From positions 558,001 to 622,000 of the forward strand of contig NZ_JACHMJ010000001.1 of NCBI RefSeq assembly GCF_014204935.1: 64,000 bases of DNA, given 5' to 3'. The DNA is from Conyzicola lurida. Its GTDB lineage: Bacteria; Actinomycetota; Actinomycetes; Actinomycetales; Microbacteriaceae. Under the pieces are notes generated by a model. The model ran no database searches and was not told the DNA's origin. It was given only the letters and a program-made list of their open reading frames with translations. A program made the position numbers and the translations under genes. Position 1 is the stretch's first letter. Every line of letters starts with the position of its first letter. Shown here in pieces: positions 35,224 to 47,480 of this stretch.

Positions 35224-35745
35224 ATGACCGCGAGCTACCCACCCATGATCGTGATGGGGGTCTCCGGTTCGGGAAAGTCGACGATCGGGCAGGCGCTCGC
35301 GGCCGCGTTAGGCCTCGACTTCATCGACGGAGACGACCTGCATCCGCGTGCCAACAAAGAGAAGATGGCCGGCGGGCACCCGCTGAACGACGAAGACCGC
35401 GCACCCTGGCTCGAGATTATCGCCGAGCGCATCGGTGCCGAACTCGCAGAGGGCAACCCCATCGTCGTGGCCTGCTCGGCGCTGAAGCGCCGCTACCGCA
35501 CGCAGCTCATCTCCCACGCCCCCAGCGTCGTGTTCATCCACCTGTCCGGCCAGCGAGGCATCATCGCCGAACGCCAGTCGCACCGGAACCACGAATACAT
35601 GCCCAACAGCCTGCTCGACTCGCAGTTCGCGACGCTCGAGCCGCTCGAGGCCGACGAACGGTCAATCGTCGTCGACCTCGCCCAGACTCCGGACGAAATG
35701 GTCCGGTTCGTGAAAGAAAAGCTCGCCGACTTCACTGTCGCCTGA
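35224..35745 (+). CDS. gntK: Gluconokinase
   Basis: 173-residue P-loop kinase making 6-phosphogluconate, the substrate of the divergent gnd. The Walker A loop is GVSGSGKSTIG; DGDDLHPRANKEKMAGGHPLNDEDRAPWL is the gluconate-kinase signature, and ACSALKRRYR completes the site. The ATG at 35224 follows AAAGGAG. First gene of a four-gene plus-strand unit (gntK, gntP, SDR, dehydrogenase) with short gaps of 30, 4 and -1 bases. Confidence 0.95.
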   Translation: MTASYPPMIVMGVSGSGKSTIGQALAAALGLDFIDGDDLHPRANKEKMAGGHPLNDEDRAPWLEIIAERIGAELAEGNPIVVACSALKRRYRTQLISHAPSVVFIHLSGQRGIIAERQSHRNHEYMPNSLLDSQFATLEPLEADERSIVVDLAQTPDEMVRFVKEKLADFTVA

Positions 35746-35775
35746 GTTCAGCCCCATCCACCAGTTAGGACGAAG

Positions 35776-37185
35776 ATGACCGACATTGAACTCGTGTGGC
35801 AGTTGCCCACGTGGGGATTGCTGCTGATCGCGCTCGGCGCGATCGCACTCCTGCTATTCCTTATCATCGGGGCCCGCATCCACGCGTTCCTCGCCCTCAT
35901 CGTGGTCAGTTTCGTGACCGCGATCGCCACGGGCGTGCCGGCCAACCAGATAGTGCCGACGTTGACGCTGGGCTTCGGCTCCACGCTCGCGACGGTGGCG
36001 CTGCTCGTCGGTCTCGGCGCCATGCTCGGCCGCATGCTGGAAACCAGCGGCGGAGCACAGGTGCTCACCGACGCCCTCATCCGCAAGTTCGGCGAGAAGC
36101 GGGCGCCGCTGGCGCTCTCGATCGCCTCGCTCATGATGGGCTTCCCGATCTTCTTCGACGCGGGTCTCGTGGTCATGCTGCCAATCATCTTCGCCGTGGC
36201 CCGGCGTCTCGGCGGCTCGCTGCTGCTCTACGCGTTCCCCGCGGCGACCGCGTTCTCGGTCATGCACATCTTCGTGCCCCCGCACCCCGGCCCCGTCGCC
36301 GCGACCGGACTGCTCGGCGCCGATGTCGGCCTCGTGCTGGTGTTCGGTCTGCTGGTCGCCATCCCCACCTGGTACATCGTCGGCTACAAGTTCGGAACCT
36401 GGGTCGGCCGTAAGTACGACATCGCGATCCCGAACATCCTGTTCGGTTCCAAGGACGACGGCGTCGCAGAGGAGTTCAAGTCGGCGCCGAAGCTCGGCAC
36501 CATCGTGTTCCTCCTCCTGCTTCCCCTCGTGCTCATCTTCATGAACACCGGCCTCAACGCCCTCGCGACCGCGGAGGTCGTCTCGCTCGACAACGGGGTC
36601 GTGCAGATCCTGCGCCTGCTGGGTGAGACCCCGATCGCGCTGCTCATCACCGTGTTCTTCGCCATGTGGCTGCTCGGCTGGAAGCGCAACAAGAAGGCGA
36701 CGCTCGTCGAGAGCATCGTCGACAGCGCCCTCGGTCCGGTGTGTGCCATCATCCTCATCACGGGTGCCGGCGGAATGTTCGGCGGTGTGCTCCGCGCCAG
36801 CGGTATCGGCAACGCCATCGCCGAGTCGCTCGACGCCGTCGGGCTGCCGCTCATCGTCGCCGGATTCGTCATCGCGGCCATCGTGCGCGTCGCCCAGGGA
36901 TCGGCGACCGTCGCGCTCACCACGGCCGCCGCCCTCGTGCAGCCGGTCGTGCAGAGCGACACCAGCCTCAACCCGGTGGAACTCGCCGCCATCGTGCTCG
37001 CGCTCGCGGCCGGTTCGGTCTTCGCGGGTCACGTCAACGACTCCGGCTTCTGGCTGGTCAGCCGGTTCTTCGGAATGGACACCCAGACGACGCTCAAGAC
37101 GTGGACCGTCGGCCAGGCGCTCGTCGGTGTCTGCGGCTTCGTGTTCGCACTCGCGATCTTCCTCGTCGCCGGAGCGGTCGGCTAA
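35776..37185 (+). CDS. gntP: Gluconate permease (GntP family)
   Basis: 469 residues, about 12-14 membrane segments, without signal peptide. The family stretch LGAMLGRMLETSGGAQVLTDALIRKFGEKRAPLALSIASLMMGFPIFFDAGLVVMLPI is intact, as is FVPPHPGPVAATGLLGADVG. It imports gluconate with protons across the cytoplasmic membrane. It follows gntK by 30 bases and precedes two dehydrogenases, so imported gluconate or keto-gluconates feed 6-phosphogluconate. Confidence 0.94.
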   Translation: MTDIELVWQLPTWGLLLIALGAIALLLFLIIGARIHAFLALIVVSFVTAIATGVPANQIVPTLTLGFGSTLATVALLVGLGAMLGRMLETSGGAQVLTDALIRKFGEKRAPLALSIASLMMGFPIFFDAGLVVMLPIIFAVARRLGGSLLLYAFPAATAFSVMHIFVPPHPGPVAATGLLGADVGLVLVFGLLVAIPTWYIVGYKFGTWVGRKYDIAIPNILFGSKDDGVAEEFKSAPKLGTIVFLLLLPLVLIFMNTGLNALATAEVVSLDNGVVQILRLLGETPIALLITVFFAMWLLGWKRNKKATLVESIVDSALGPVCAIILITGAGGMFGGVLRASGIGNAIAESLDAVGLPLIVAGFVIAAIVRVAQGSATVALTTAAALVQPVVQSDTSLNPVELAAIVLALAAGSVFAGHVNDSGFWLVSRFFGMDTQTTLKTWTVGQALVGVCGFVFALAIFLVAGAVG

Positions 37186-37189
37186 CGCC

Positions 37190-37963
37190 ATGGGCTCGAC
37201 GCTCTTCGACCTCACGGGCCGCATCGCGCTCATCACCGGCTCTAGCCGGGGCATCGGCAAGGCCATCGCGCGCGGCCTCGCCGAGGCAGGCGCCACCGTC
37301 GTGCTGCACGGCAAAGACGAGCGCCGTCTCGCCGAGACGACCGCCGAGTTCGAGGCGGAGTTCGGTGCTCAGACGGTGAAGTCCGTAGCGTTCGACGTCA
37401 CCGACGCCGAGGCGGTGGCACGTGGCATCCGCACCGTCGAGTCGGAGACCGGGCCGATCCGCATTCTCGTCAACAACGCCGGCGTGCAGCACCGGGTTCC
37501 GCTTCTCGACCTCGCGGTCGAGGACTGGGACCGGGTGCTGCGCACCAACCTCACGAGCGCGTTCCTTGTGGGGCGGGAGGCGGCCCGCGGCATGATCGAG
37601 CGCGGCAGCGGCAAGATCATCAACATCGCCTCGGTGCAGACCGACCTCGCCCGCCCGACGATCGCCCCGTACACGGCGTCGAAGGGCGGCGTGCGCAACC
37701 TCACCCGGGCGATGACCGCCGAATGGGCGGAGCACGACATCCAGGTGAACGCGATCGCTCCCGGCTACATCCACACCGAGATGACGCAGAACCTCGTCGA
37801 CGACGAGTCGTTCAACTCGTGGATCCTCGGCCGCACCCCGGCGCACCGCTGGGGAACGACCGCCGACATCGTCGGGCCCGCCGTGTGGCTCGCGTCAGAC
37901 GGTGCCGATTTCGTGAACGGGCAGGTCATCTTCATCGATGGCGGAATGACGGTGGTGGTGTGA
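37190..37963 (+). CDS. Gluconate 5-dehydrogenase-like short-chain dehydrogenase
   Basis: 257 residues. The classical SDR features are TGSSRGIGKAIARGLAEAGA (cofactor), NNAG, catalytic Ser in INIASVQTD and YTASK. The sequence around LLDLAVEDWDRVLRTNLTSAFLVGREAARGM resembles Ga5DH/IdnO, which interconverts 5-ketogluconate and gluconate. It starts four bases after the gntP stop and ends overlapping the next gene by one base. The operon context supports the assignment. Confidence 0.86.
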   Translation: MGSTLFDLTGRIALITGSSRGIGKAIARGLAEAGATVVLHGKDERRLAETTAEFEAEFGAQTVKSVAFDVTDAEAVARGIRTVESETGPIRILVNNAGVQHRVPLLDLAVEDWDRVLRTNLTSAFLVGREAARGMIERGSGKIINIASVQTDLARPTIAPYTASKGGVRNLTRAMTAEWAEHDIQVNAIAPGYIHTEMTQNLVDDESFNSWILGRTPAHRWGTTADIVGPAVWLASDGADFVNGQVIFIDGGMTVVV

Positions 37964-39000
37964 TGCAGGAGGACACGAATCTCGCGGTGGTCGCGCACGG
38001 CAAGGACGACCTGCGGGTCGACGAGCTGCCCGCGCCGACGCCGGCTCCGGATGAAGCGGTGGTACGCATCGCGTACGGGGGCATCTGCGGGTCCGACCTG
38101 CACTACTTCACGCACGGCGCCGCCGGGGAGTCGATCCTGCGCGAGCCGATGATCCTCGGGCACGAGGTGGTCGGTACCGTCCACACGGCCGCGGCCGACG
38201 GCTCGGGCCCCGCCGTCGGCGCGACGGTCGCCGTGCACCCGGCCACCCCCAAGCCCGTCGAGGGCGTGCGGTACCCGGAGTCCCGGCCGAACCTCGCCCC
38301 CGGCACGACCTACCTCGGCAGTGCGGCGCACCACCCGCACACCGAGGGCGCCTTCGCCACCTTCGTCGCGCTGCCGACCCGCATGCTGCGCGTGCTCCCG
38401 GCCGGCCTGTCGTTGCGTGGTGCGGCGCTCGCCGAACCGGCGAGCGTGGCATGGCACGCGGTCTCCCGGGCCGGTGACGTCGCCGGCAAGTCCGTGCTCG
38501 TCGTCGGCACCGGTCCGATCGGCGCGCTCGTGATCGCCGTGCTCAAGCGAGCGGGTGCGAGCCGCATCACCGCCGTCGACCTCCACGAGACTCCGCTGCG
38601 CATCGCCCGCGAGGTCGGGGCGACCGACACCGTCCTCGCCACCGACGTCGATGCGATCTCGGCCGTCCAGGCGGATATCGCGATCGAATCGTCGGGCAAC
38701 TATCGCGGCCTCGCCTCGGCCGTGCGCGGGGTCGTGCGTGGGGGCAGGGTCGTCATGGTCGGGCTGCTGCCGTCGGGCGAGCAGCCGGCGCTCATCAGCC
38801 TCGCCATCACCCGCGAGCTCGAGCTCGTCGGATCGTTCCGCTTCGCCGACGAGATCGACGAGGTGATCGCGGCTCTTGCCGACGGGACGCTCGACGTCGA
38901 TCCCGTCGTGACGCACGAGTTCGCAGCATCCGACGCTCTCGAAGCGTTCTCGGTGGCGCTCGACGCGTCGGTCAGCGGGAAAGTTCTGCTGCGGTTCTGA
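37963..39000 (+). CDS. Zinc-dependent alcohol dehydrogenase, L-idonate 5-dehydrogenase-like
   Basis: 345 residues of the MDR superfamily. The catalytic zinc site is GGICGSDLHYF and GHEVVG; the Rossmann loop is VVGTGPIGALV with VDLHETPLRIAREVGA after it. The structural-zinc four-Cys loop is absent, replaced by PESRPNLAPG (VRYPESR), as in some idonate/sorbitol enzymes. IdnD oxidises L-idonate to 5-ketogluconate, which the SDR then reduces to gluconate. Start and upstream stop overlap (TGATG). Substrate assignment rests on operon context. Confidence 0.82.
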   Translation: MQEDTNLAVVAHGKDDLRVDELPAPTPAPDEAVVRIAYGGICGSDLHYFTHGAAGESILREPMILGHEVVGTVHTAAADGSGPAVGATVAVHPATPKPVEGVRYPESRPNLAPGTTYLGSAAHHPHTEGAFATFVALPTRMLRVLPAGLSLRGAALAEPASVAWHAVSRAGDVAGKSVLVVGTGPIGALVIAVLKRAGASRITAVDLHETPLRIAREVGATDTVLATDVDAISAVQADIAIESSGNYRGLASAVRGVVRGGRVVMVGLLPSGEQPALISLAITRELELVGSFRFADEIDEVIAALADGTLDVDPVVTHEFAASDALEAFSVALDASVSGKVLLRF

Positions 39001-39003
39001 CCG

Positions 39004-39717
39004 CTAGTGTCCGGGGCGGGGCACGCCTTTCCAGATGTGCTCCACCTCGGACACGGTGCGCCGCATGATGCGGTCCATCGCGGTGCGCGCGTCGTCCTGA
39101 CGCCCGCCCTGCACGGCGTCGGCCACGTCGACGTGCCACTGCAGCGCCTCCTCGTGGGGGCGGGAGGGCATGAGGCCGAGGGTCGTGCGTCCACGCAGGA
39201 TGGCGGCGATCATGCCGTCCATGGCCGTGAACATCTCGTTGCCGCTCGCGCGCAGCACGAGCGAGTGGAAGTGGATGTCGAGCTCGAGGAAGGCGTCGAG
39301 GTCGCCGGCGCGACCGATGGTGCGCATGCGGGCGGCGGTGCCCAGCAGCTCGGCCGACTGCTCGTCGGCGGCATGCTGGGCGGCGAGCTCGGCGGCCATC
39401 GGCTCGACCGCGGTACGCAGCTCGGTGAGCGAGCGCAACTGGGCGCCCTGACCGGGCCCGGTGACGCGCCACGCCACGACCTGGGGGTCGAAAACGTTCC
39501 ACGCGCTCTCGGGCAGCACGCGGATGCCGACGCGCTTCACACTGGTAACGAGGCCGAGCGACTGCAACACCCGCACCGCCTCGCGGATGACCGAGCGTCC
39601 GACCCCGAGCTCGATCGCGAGCTGGTCGGCGAGCACGGTCGTGCCGGGGGCGAGCCTCCCGTCGACGATGCGGCGACCGATGTCGTCGACCGCGCGACTG
39701 TGGAGACTGAAGGACAT
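39004..39717 (-). CDS. GntR-family regulator, FadR/FCD type, of the gluconate genes
   Basis: 237 residues. An N-terminal winged helix (DDIGRRIVDGRLAPGTTVLADQLAIELGVGRSVIREAVRVLQSLGLV) precedes a helical FCD ligand domain with the metal-binding acidic/His residues (DLDAFLELDIHFHSLVLRAS, EEALQWHVDVADAV). It converges with the operon end and probably binds the two GTCTGAC sites 3.5 kb away, releasing them on gluconate or 6-phosphogluconate. The ATG at 39717 is 6 bases after a TATCCT box. Regulation is inferred from family and context. Confidence 0.88.
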   Translation of the reverse strand: MSFSLHSRAVDDIGRRIVDGRLAPGTTVLADQLAIELGVGRSVIREAVRVLQSLGLVTSVKRVGIRVLPESAWNVFDPQVVAWRVTGPGQGAQLRSLTELRTAVEPMAAELAAQHAADEQSAELLGTAARMRTIGRAGDLDAFLELDIHFHSLVLRASGNEMFTAMDGMIAAILRGRTTLGLMPSRPHEEALQWHVDVADAVQGGRQDDARTAMDRIMRRTVSEVEHIWKGVPRPGH

Positions 39718-39723
39718 GGTTGA

Positions 39724-39729
39724 AGGATA
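39724..39729 (-). promoter_or_regulatory. -10 box TATCCT for the gntR-type gene
   Basis: TATCCT, 6 bases (TCAACC), then the ATG at 39717. Confidence 0.5.
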
Positions 39730-39773
39730 GCCGGGCCAGCGAGGGCGAGATCGCGAAAGGCAGCCCCGCCGTG

Positions 39774-39940
39774 TAAGCTTGGCGGCTGTACTTCGGCGAG
39801 GGATGCATTGCATCCGTAATCGACGCGGTGGAGCGGGCATCGGCCATTCGGCCTCACGTCTTCCTCACGCTGACATATTGCGTTCGAGTTGAAAATTCAC
39901 GTGGGCCACTGGTCCCGTCACAAGCGTTACAAGGAGATAA
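39774..39940 (+). promoter_or_regulatory. Promoter and structured 5' leader of rplY
   Basis: A TAAGCT -10 box (39774-39779) is followed by about 160 bases of leader. That leader forms GGATGC-ATT-GCATCC (39801-39815), then GGCC-ATTC-GGCC near 39842-39853, then a Shine-Dalgarno AAGGAG before the ATG at 39944. A long leader is exceptional here, where most genes lack one. It may be an autoregulatory ribosomal-protein leader, not proven. Confidence 0.45.
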
Positions 39941-39943
39941 ACC

Positions 39944-40558
39944 ATGGCTCAGGCCGAAATCAGCAACCACCTCGTCACCGAGATCCGCGAGTCCTTCGGT
40001 AAGGGTGCGGCTCGCAAGATCCGCGCCGTCGGCAAGATCCCCGCCGTCATCTACGGACACGGTACCGAGCCGCAGCACGTCACCCTGCCGGGCCACGAGG
40101 TCAGCCTCATCCTGCGCAAGTCGAACCAGATCCTCGAGCTCGACATCCAGGGCAAGGTCCAGCTCGCGCTGGTCAAGGACGTCCAGAAGGACCCCGTGCG
40201 CCAGATCATCGAGCACATCGACCTCATCGTCGTGCGCAAGGGCGAGAAGGTCACCATCGACGTGCCCGTGCACCTCGAGGGCGAAGCCGCTCCCGGAACG
40301 ACCGTCAACCAGGACGCCAACACCATCTCGCTCGAGGCCGAGGCTACCGCGATCCCCGAGTCGGTCTCCGTCTCGATCGAGGGCGCCGAGGACGGCACCC
40401 AGATCTTCGCCAAGGACCTCGTCCTTCCGAAGGGCTCGGCGCTGATCACCGACGAGGACACCCTCATCGTCTCGATCTCGATCGCCCAGGAGCAGGACCT
40501 CGGAGAGGACGCCGACGAGGCTCCCGCCGAGGAAGCTGACGCTCCCGCCGCCGAGTAA
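39944..40558 (+). CDS. rplY: 50S ribosomal protein L25 / general stress protein Ctc
   Basis: 204 residues, the long Ctc-type L25 with an N-terminal 5S-rRNA-binding domain (EIRESFGKGAARKIRAVGKIPAVIYGHGTEPQHVTL) and a C-terminal beta domain. An acidic tail closes the protein (EQDLGEDADEAPAEEADAPAAE). It binds 5S rRNA in the central protuberance. The pth gene follows after a few bases, a very common pairing in Actinobacteria. Confidence 0.95.
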   Translation: MAQAEISNHLVTEIRESFGKGAARKIRAVGKIPAVIYGHGTEPQHVTLPGHEVSLILRKSNQILELDIQGKVQLALVKDVQKDPVRQIIEHIDLIVVRKGEKVTIDVPVHLEGEAAPGTTVNQDANTISLEAEATAIPESVSVSIEGAEDGTQIFAKDLVLPKGSALITDEDTLIVSISIAQEQDLGEDADEAPAEEADAPAAE

Positions 40559-40578
40559 CTACTCCTAAGTAGTCACCG

Positions 40579-41172
40579 CTGGACGAGAACCCCTGGCTTG
40601 TAGTCGGGCTCGGTAACCCCGGGCCCGGCTACGCCGGGAATCGCCACAATGTGGGCCAAATGGCCCTCGACGAACTGGCGCGCCGTATCGCGGCCCCGTT
40701 CAAGAGTCAGAAGACCAACGCGACCGTCGCCGAGGGGCGGCTGAGCGGCCAAGGCCCTCGCCTCATCCTCGCCAAGCCGAACACGTACATGAACGTGTCG
40801 GGCGGCCCGGTCGCCGCGCTCCTGCGTTTCTACAAGCTGGACGCCTCGAACCTCATCGTGCTGCACGACGAGCTCGACATCCCGTACGACACGATCAAGC
40901 TCAAGATCGGTGGCGGCCACGGGGGCCACAACGGCGTGCGAGACATCGCCGCCGCGATCGGCAGCCCCGATTTCGTGCGCGTGCGCATCGGCATCGGCCG
41001 TCCTCCCGGACGCCAGCCGGCCGCCGATTTCGTGCTGAAGGACTTCTCCTCCGACGAGAAGAAGACGCTGCCGAACCTCGTGTCGGACGCCGCGGACGCC
41101 GTCGAACAGGTCACCCGCGAGAGCCTCACGGCGGCGCAGCTGCGCTTCCACACGGCGGCCTCCGCGGACTGA
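40579..41172 (+). CDS. pth: Peptidyl-tRNA hydrolase, apparently with a CTG start
   Basis: 197 residues if read from CTG 40579. It rescues tRNA from abortive peptidyl-tRNA. The conserved [19 protein letters not shown] carries the catalytic Asn and His. These residues lie upstream of the first in-frame GTG (40651), so translation must begin earlier. Between the in-frame TAG at 40570 and that GTG there is no ATG, GTG or TTG; CTG 40579 ([15 protein letters not shown]) is the only near-cognate candidate and matches the usual N-terminus. No clear Shine-Dalgarno is visible. A sequencing error is the alternative. Confidence 0.85.
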   Translation: MDENPWLVVGLGNPGPGYAGNRHNVGQMALDELARRIAAPFKSQKTNATVAEGRLSGQGPRLILAKPNTYMNVSGGPVAALLRFYKLDASNLIVLHDELDIPYDTIKLKIGGGHGGHNGVRDIAAAIGSPDFVRVRIGIGRPPGRQPAADFVLKDFSSDEKKTLPNLVSDAADAVEQVTRESLTAAQLRFHTAASAD

Positions 41173-41238
41173 ACCGCGCTCGCTATAACACGGCCGGAGT
41201 CATCCCTCCGGGGGACTGACTTCCCTTCACCCCTCGCA

Positions 41239-41244
41239 TACTGT
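41239..41244 (+). promoter_or_regulatory. Promoter of the epimerase gene
   Basis: CTGACT at 41216-41221, a 17-base spacer, TACTGT, then 7 bases to the ATG at 41252. Confidence 0.5.
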
Positions 41245-41251
41245 TGAAGCC

Positions 41252-42196
41252 ATGCGCGTTCTCCTGGCCGGAGCGTCCGGGGCAATCGGGCGCCATCTCA
41301 TCCCCCTCCTCGTCGGAGCCGGACACTCGGTCACGGGCATCACCCGCCGCGCGTCGAACCTCACGGGCTTCCCCGGTTCGGTCGTCGTCGCCGACATCCT
41401 CGACCGGCCCGCACTGCTCGCCGCCGTCGACGGCCAGCGCTTCGACGCGGTGATCCACGAGGCAACCGATTTCACCCGGGTACCCCGGCGCTACTCCGAC
41501 ATGCGCACCACCAACCGTCTGCGCACCGAGGGCACGAGCGCCCTGCTCGCCGCGGCGCGTGCCACAGGGGCGACGCGGTTCGTCGCGGCATCCGTCTTCT
41601 ACGGCTACGGCCTCGACGACTTCGGCGGCCGCGTGGTCGACGAGGAGGCGGGCTTCGGCGAGAAGCCCGGAGGAGCGGTCGACGCTGTCTTCCGCTCGCT
41701 GCTCAGCAACGAGCAGCAGGTGCGCGCGTTCGGGGGAGTGGCCCTACGGTACGGCCTGTTCTACCAGGGACGCGGCGCGATCCCCGCGGTGCCCGGCACC
41801 TGGACGGGAACGCTGCCGTTCGTCCACCTCGAGGATGCCGCTTCGGCCACGGTCGCCGCGCTGGACGCGCCCGCGGGGTCGGTCTACAACATCGTCGACG
41901 ACGAGCCGGCGTCCTGGCGCGACGTGCAGGAGGCGCGGGCAGCGGCGCTCGGCGTGCGTGCGCCGGCCACCGTTCCGACCTGGCTATTCCGCCGATCGTC
42001 GCCGTTCTCGGCGGAGGTGCTCACCGCGACATCCGTCGTCGTCTCGAACGCCCGCGTCAAGAGCGAGCTCGGCTGGGCGCCCCGGTACCCGTCGTACCGC
42101 GAGGGCATCGCGGCCGCCGCGAAGGACGCCCCGGGAACCCGCGTGGTCACGGCGGGCGCATCGCGCCCCTCGGGCGCCGCGCACGGCTCCGTCTGA
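41252..42196 (+). CDS. NAD-dependent epimerase/dehydratase family protein
   Basis: 314 residues, extended SDR. The cofactor loop is LLAGASGAIGRHLIPLLV. The usual catalytic YxxxK is not obvious; instead DAVFRSLLSNEQQVRAF occupies that region, so it may be an atypical (NmrA/complex I-like or non-catalytic) member. The C-terminal half contains FVHLEDAASATVAALD and VYNIVDDEPASWRDV, typical of the sugar-epimerase-like family. The substrate is unknown. Confidence 0.8.
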   Translation: MRVLLAGASGAIGRHLIPLLVGAGHSVTGITRRASNLTGFPGSVVVADILDRPALLAAVDGQRFDAVIHEATDFTRVPRRYSDMRTTNRLRTEGTSALLAAARATGATRFVAASVFYGYGLDDFGGRVVDEEAGFGEKPGGAVDAVFRSLLSNEQQVRAFGGVALRYGLFYQGRGAIPAVPGTWTGTLPFVHLEDAASATVAALDAPAGSVYNIVDDEPASWRDVQEARAAALGVRAPATVPTWLFRRSSPFSAEVLTATSVVVSNARVKSELGWAPRYPSYREGIAAAAKDAPGTRVVTAGASRPSGAAHGSV

Positions 42197-42239
42197 CCCG
42201 TTCTGCCGCACCGCCCGGCCGAATGTCAGCGCTACCGCC

Positions 42240-42245
42240 TACACT
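42240..42245 (+). promoter_or_regulatory. -10 box TACACT for mfd
   Basis: TACACT, 6 bases, then the GTG at 42252. Confidence 0.5.
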
Positions 42246-42251
42246 GAACCG

Positions 42252-45896
<3,645 letters not shown>

Positions 45897-45917
45897 GCGG
45901 CCGCTGTGCCTCACCCC

Positions 45918-45962
45918 GGTCGCTGAGCCTGTCGAAGCGTCCCTTCGACAGGCTCAGGGACC
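45918..45962. repeat. REP-like inverted pair, intergenic
   Basis: GGTCGCTGAGCCTGTCGAAG opposes TTCGACAGGCTCAGGGACC with two mismatches, just after the mfd stop. Confidence 0.85.
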
Positions 45963-45980
45963 GACAACCGAAGGAACCCC

Positions 45981-46646
45981 ATGGCCAAGCCCCGCCCCAC
46001 CGGCACCCAGCCGCCGAAGCTCACCTTCAGCGCGCCCGGGCACGTGGCCGACGCCGACGCGCTCGAGCTGCGGCCGAGCGACCAGCGCGAGGGTGAGCGC
46101 TACTCCGACGCCGACCTCACCGACTACGACCTCAGCGGCACCACGTTTATGGAGTGCGAATTCGACTCGGTCACCCTCACCGAGGCACAACTGCGCGGCG
46201 CCCGTTTCGTGGACACCCTGCTCGCGGCATCCTTCGCCCCCACCCTGCGCGCCGGGCGGTCGTCGTGGCGTGACGTGATGATCCAGAGCCCACGCTGGGG
46301 ATCGGCCGAGCTGTTCGACGGCGACCTCAACTCCGTGCATCTGCGCGGCGGCAAGATCGACTACCTCAACCTGCGCAGCGCGCGCCTGACCAACGTGCTG
46401 ATCGAGGACTGCCAGATCGGCGAACTCGACCTCGGCGGAGTGCGCGCCGACCGGGTCGCGATCCGCAACTGCCGCATCGGCACGCTCGACCTCACCCGCG
46501 CGACCTGCGTCAACGTCGACCTGCGCGGTTCGGAGTTCTCCGTCGTCAACGGCCTCGAGGGCCTGCGCGGAGTCACCGTCGACGGCGACCAGCTCGCCGA
46601 ACTCGCCCCCGTGCTCGCGGCGCATATCGGCCTCGTCGTCGAGTAG
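45981..46646 (+). CDS. Pentapeptide-repeat protein
   Basis: 221 residues. From about residue 45 onward it shows A(D/N)LxX-type repeats: DADLTDYDLSGTTFMECEFDSVTLTEAQLRGARF, then DLNSVHLRGGKIDYLNLRSARLTNVLIEDCQIGELDLGGV, then RNCRIGTLDLTRATCVNVDLRGSEF. The result is a right-handed beta helix that mimics the shape of DNA in some gyrase-protecting members. Whether this one binds gyrase is unknown. The ATG has a GAAGGA site. A REP pair separates it from mfd. Confidence 0.85.
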   Translation: MAKPRPTGTQPPKLTFSAPGHVADADALELRPSDQREGERYSDADLTDYDLSGTTFMECEFDSVTLTEAQLRGARFVDTLLAASFAPTLRAGRSSWRDVMIQSPRWGSAELFDGDLNSVHLRGGKIDYLNLRSARLTNVLIEDCQIGELDLGGVRADRVAIRNCRIGTLDLTRATCVNVDLRGSEFSVVNGLEGLRGVTVDGDQLAELAPVLAAHIGLVVE

Positions 46647-46704
46647 CGCACCAAACCCGAAGCCCCTCAGCACCGAACCTCTCGCAACCAACCTCCGCCA
46701 CGAA

Positions 46705-46710
46705 TAGGGT
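46705..46710 (+). promoter_or_regulatory. -10 box TAGGGT
   Basis: TAGGGT, 6 bases, then an ATG at 46717 that opens the wrong frame for the gene downstream. Confidence 0.45.
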
Positions 46711-46716
46711 GCGATT

Positions 46717-47465
46717 ATGAGCGAACGGATGCCGCGGCCGACGCCGCCCGCAGCGCCGACCTCGAACGCCTCCGCCGCATCGCCTTCGGGCGCACGTCGA
46801 CGGACGACGAGGCGGCCGCTGCCGAGCAGGCGCAGCGCGAGCTGGCTCGGGCGGAGGCGGCCGCGGTCGCTGAGCCCGTCGAAGCGCCGGTCGCTCATCC
46901 TGTCGAAGCGCCCGAGCCAGAAACCACGCCGGTGCCTGAGCTTGTCGAAGGGCCGTTGCGCCGCCGCTTCCCCTGGCTCCGCCCCGCAATCGTCGGCCTC
47001 GCGATCGGCGCCGTCGTCGCCGGCGGTCTCGTCTGGACGCTTCAGCCCGCCGCCGTGTCTGCACCCGACGCCGTGCCGACGCCCGCTTCGACCGGCATGA
47101 CCTACTTCCTCGGCGACCCGCCGACCTCGAGCGATGTGCCGGGCGACCTCGCCGCCGCGGAACTCTGGTTCGCCGACGAACAGACCGACGACGACCTGGT
47201 CGGGGTGGGCGACCTGCGTCCCGAGTTCGACCGCTCCAGCTTGCGCATGGTGCACGACGGCGCGCTCGCCCGCGTCTGGCTCGCGCGCCAGTTCGACGGC
47301 AAGCTCTGCGTCTACACGACCGAGACCGAGTCGCAGTCGACGGTCGGTTCGTGCGTCGACAGCGTCGAGTTCGAGCGCCGGGGAATCTCGGTCACCTCGA
47401 ACGTGCTGACCGCCAGCTGGAACGGCTCCCAGGTGCGGGTCGTGTTGACGCAGCGGGCGGAGTAG
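46717..47465 (+). CDS. Single-TM membrane protein with an early frameshift (relative of the 50.1 kb gene)
   Basis: The coding frame from about 46755 reads ADLERLRRIAFGRTSTDDEAAA, close to DLDELRRIAYGRTTGPDEEAAA of the paralogue at 50079-50825. No ATG, GTG or TTG opens this frame upstream. The ATG at 46717, placed 6 bases after a -10 box, is one frame off. So the gene carries a frameshift in its first 15 codons, or a sequencing error, or it now begins at the GTG 46932. A REP-encoded stretch (VAEPVEAPVAHPVEAPEPE) precedes the membrane helix AIVGLAIGAVVAGGLVWTL and an outer domain of about 130 residues. Function unknown. Confidence 0.6.
46865..46953 (+). repeat. Three REP-like units inside a coding region
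   Basis: GGTCGCTGAGCCCGTCGAAGC, GGTCGCTCATCCTGTCGAAGC and GTGCCTGAGCTTGTCGAAGG, all in the same orientation and in frame with the membrane protein. Confidence 0.75.
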
Positions 47466-47480
47466 GCCCGCCGCGCTGTG

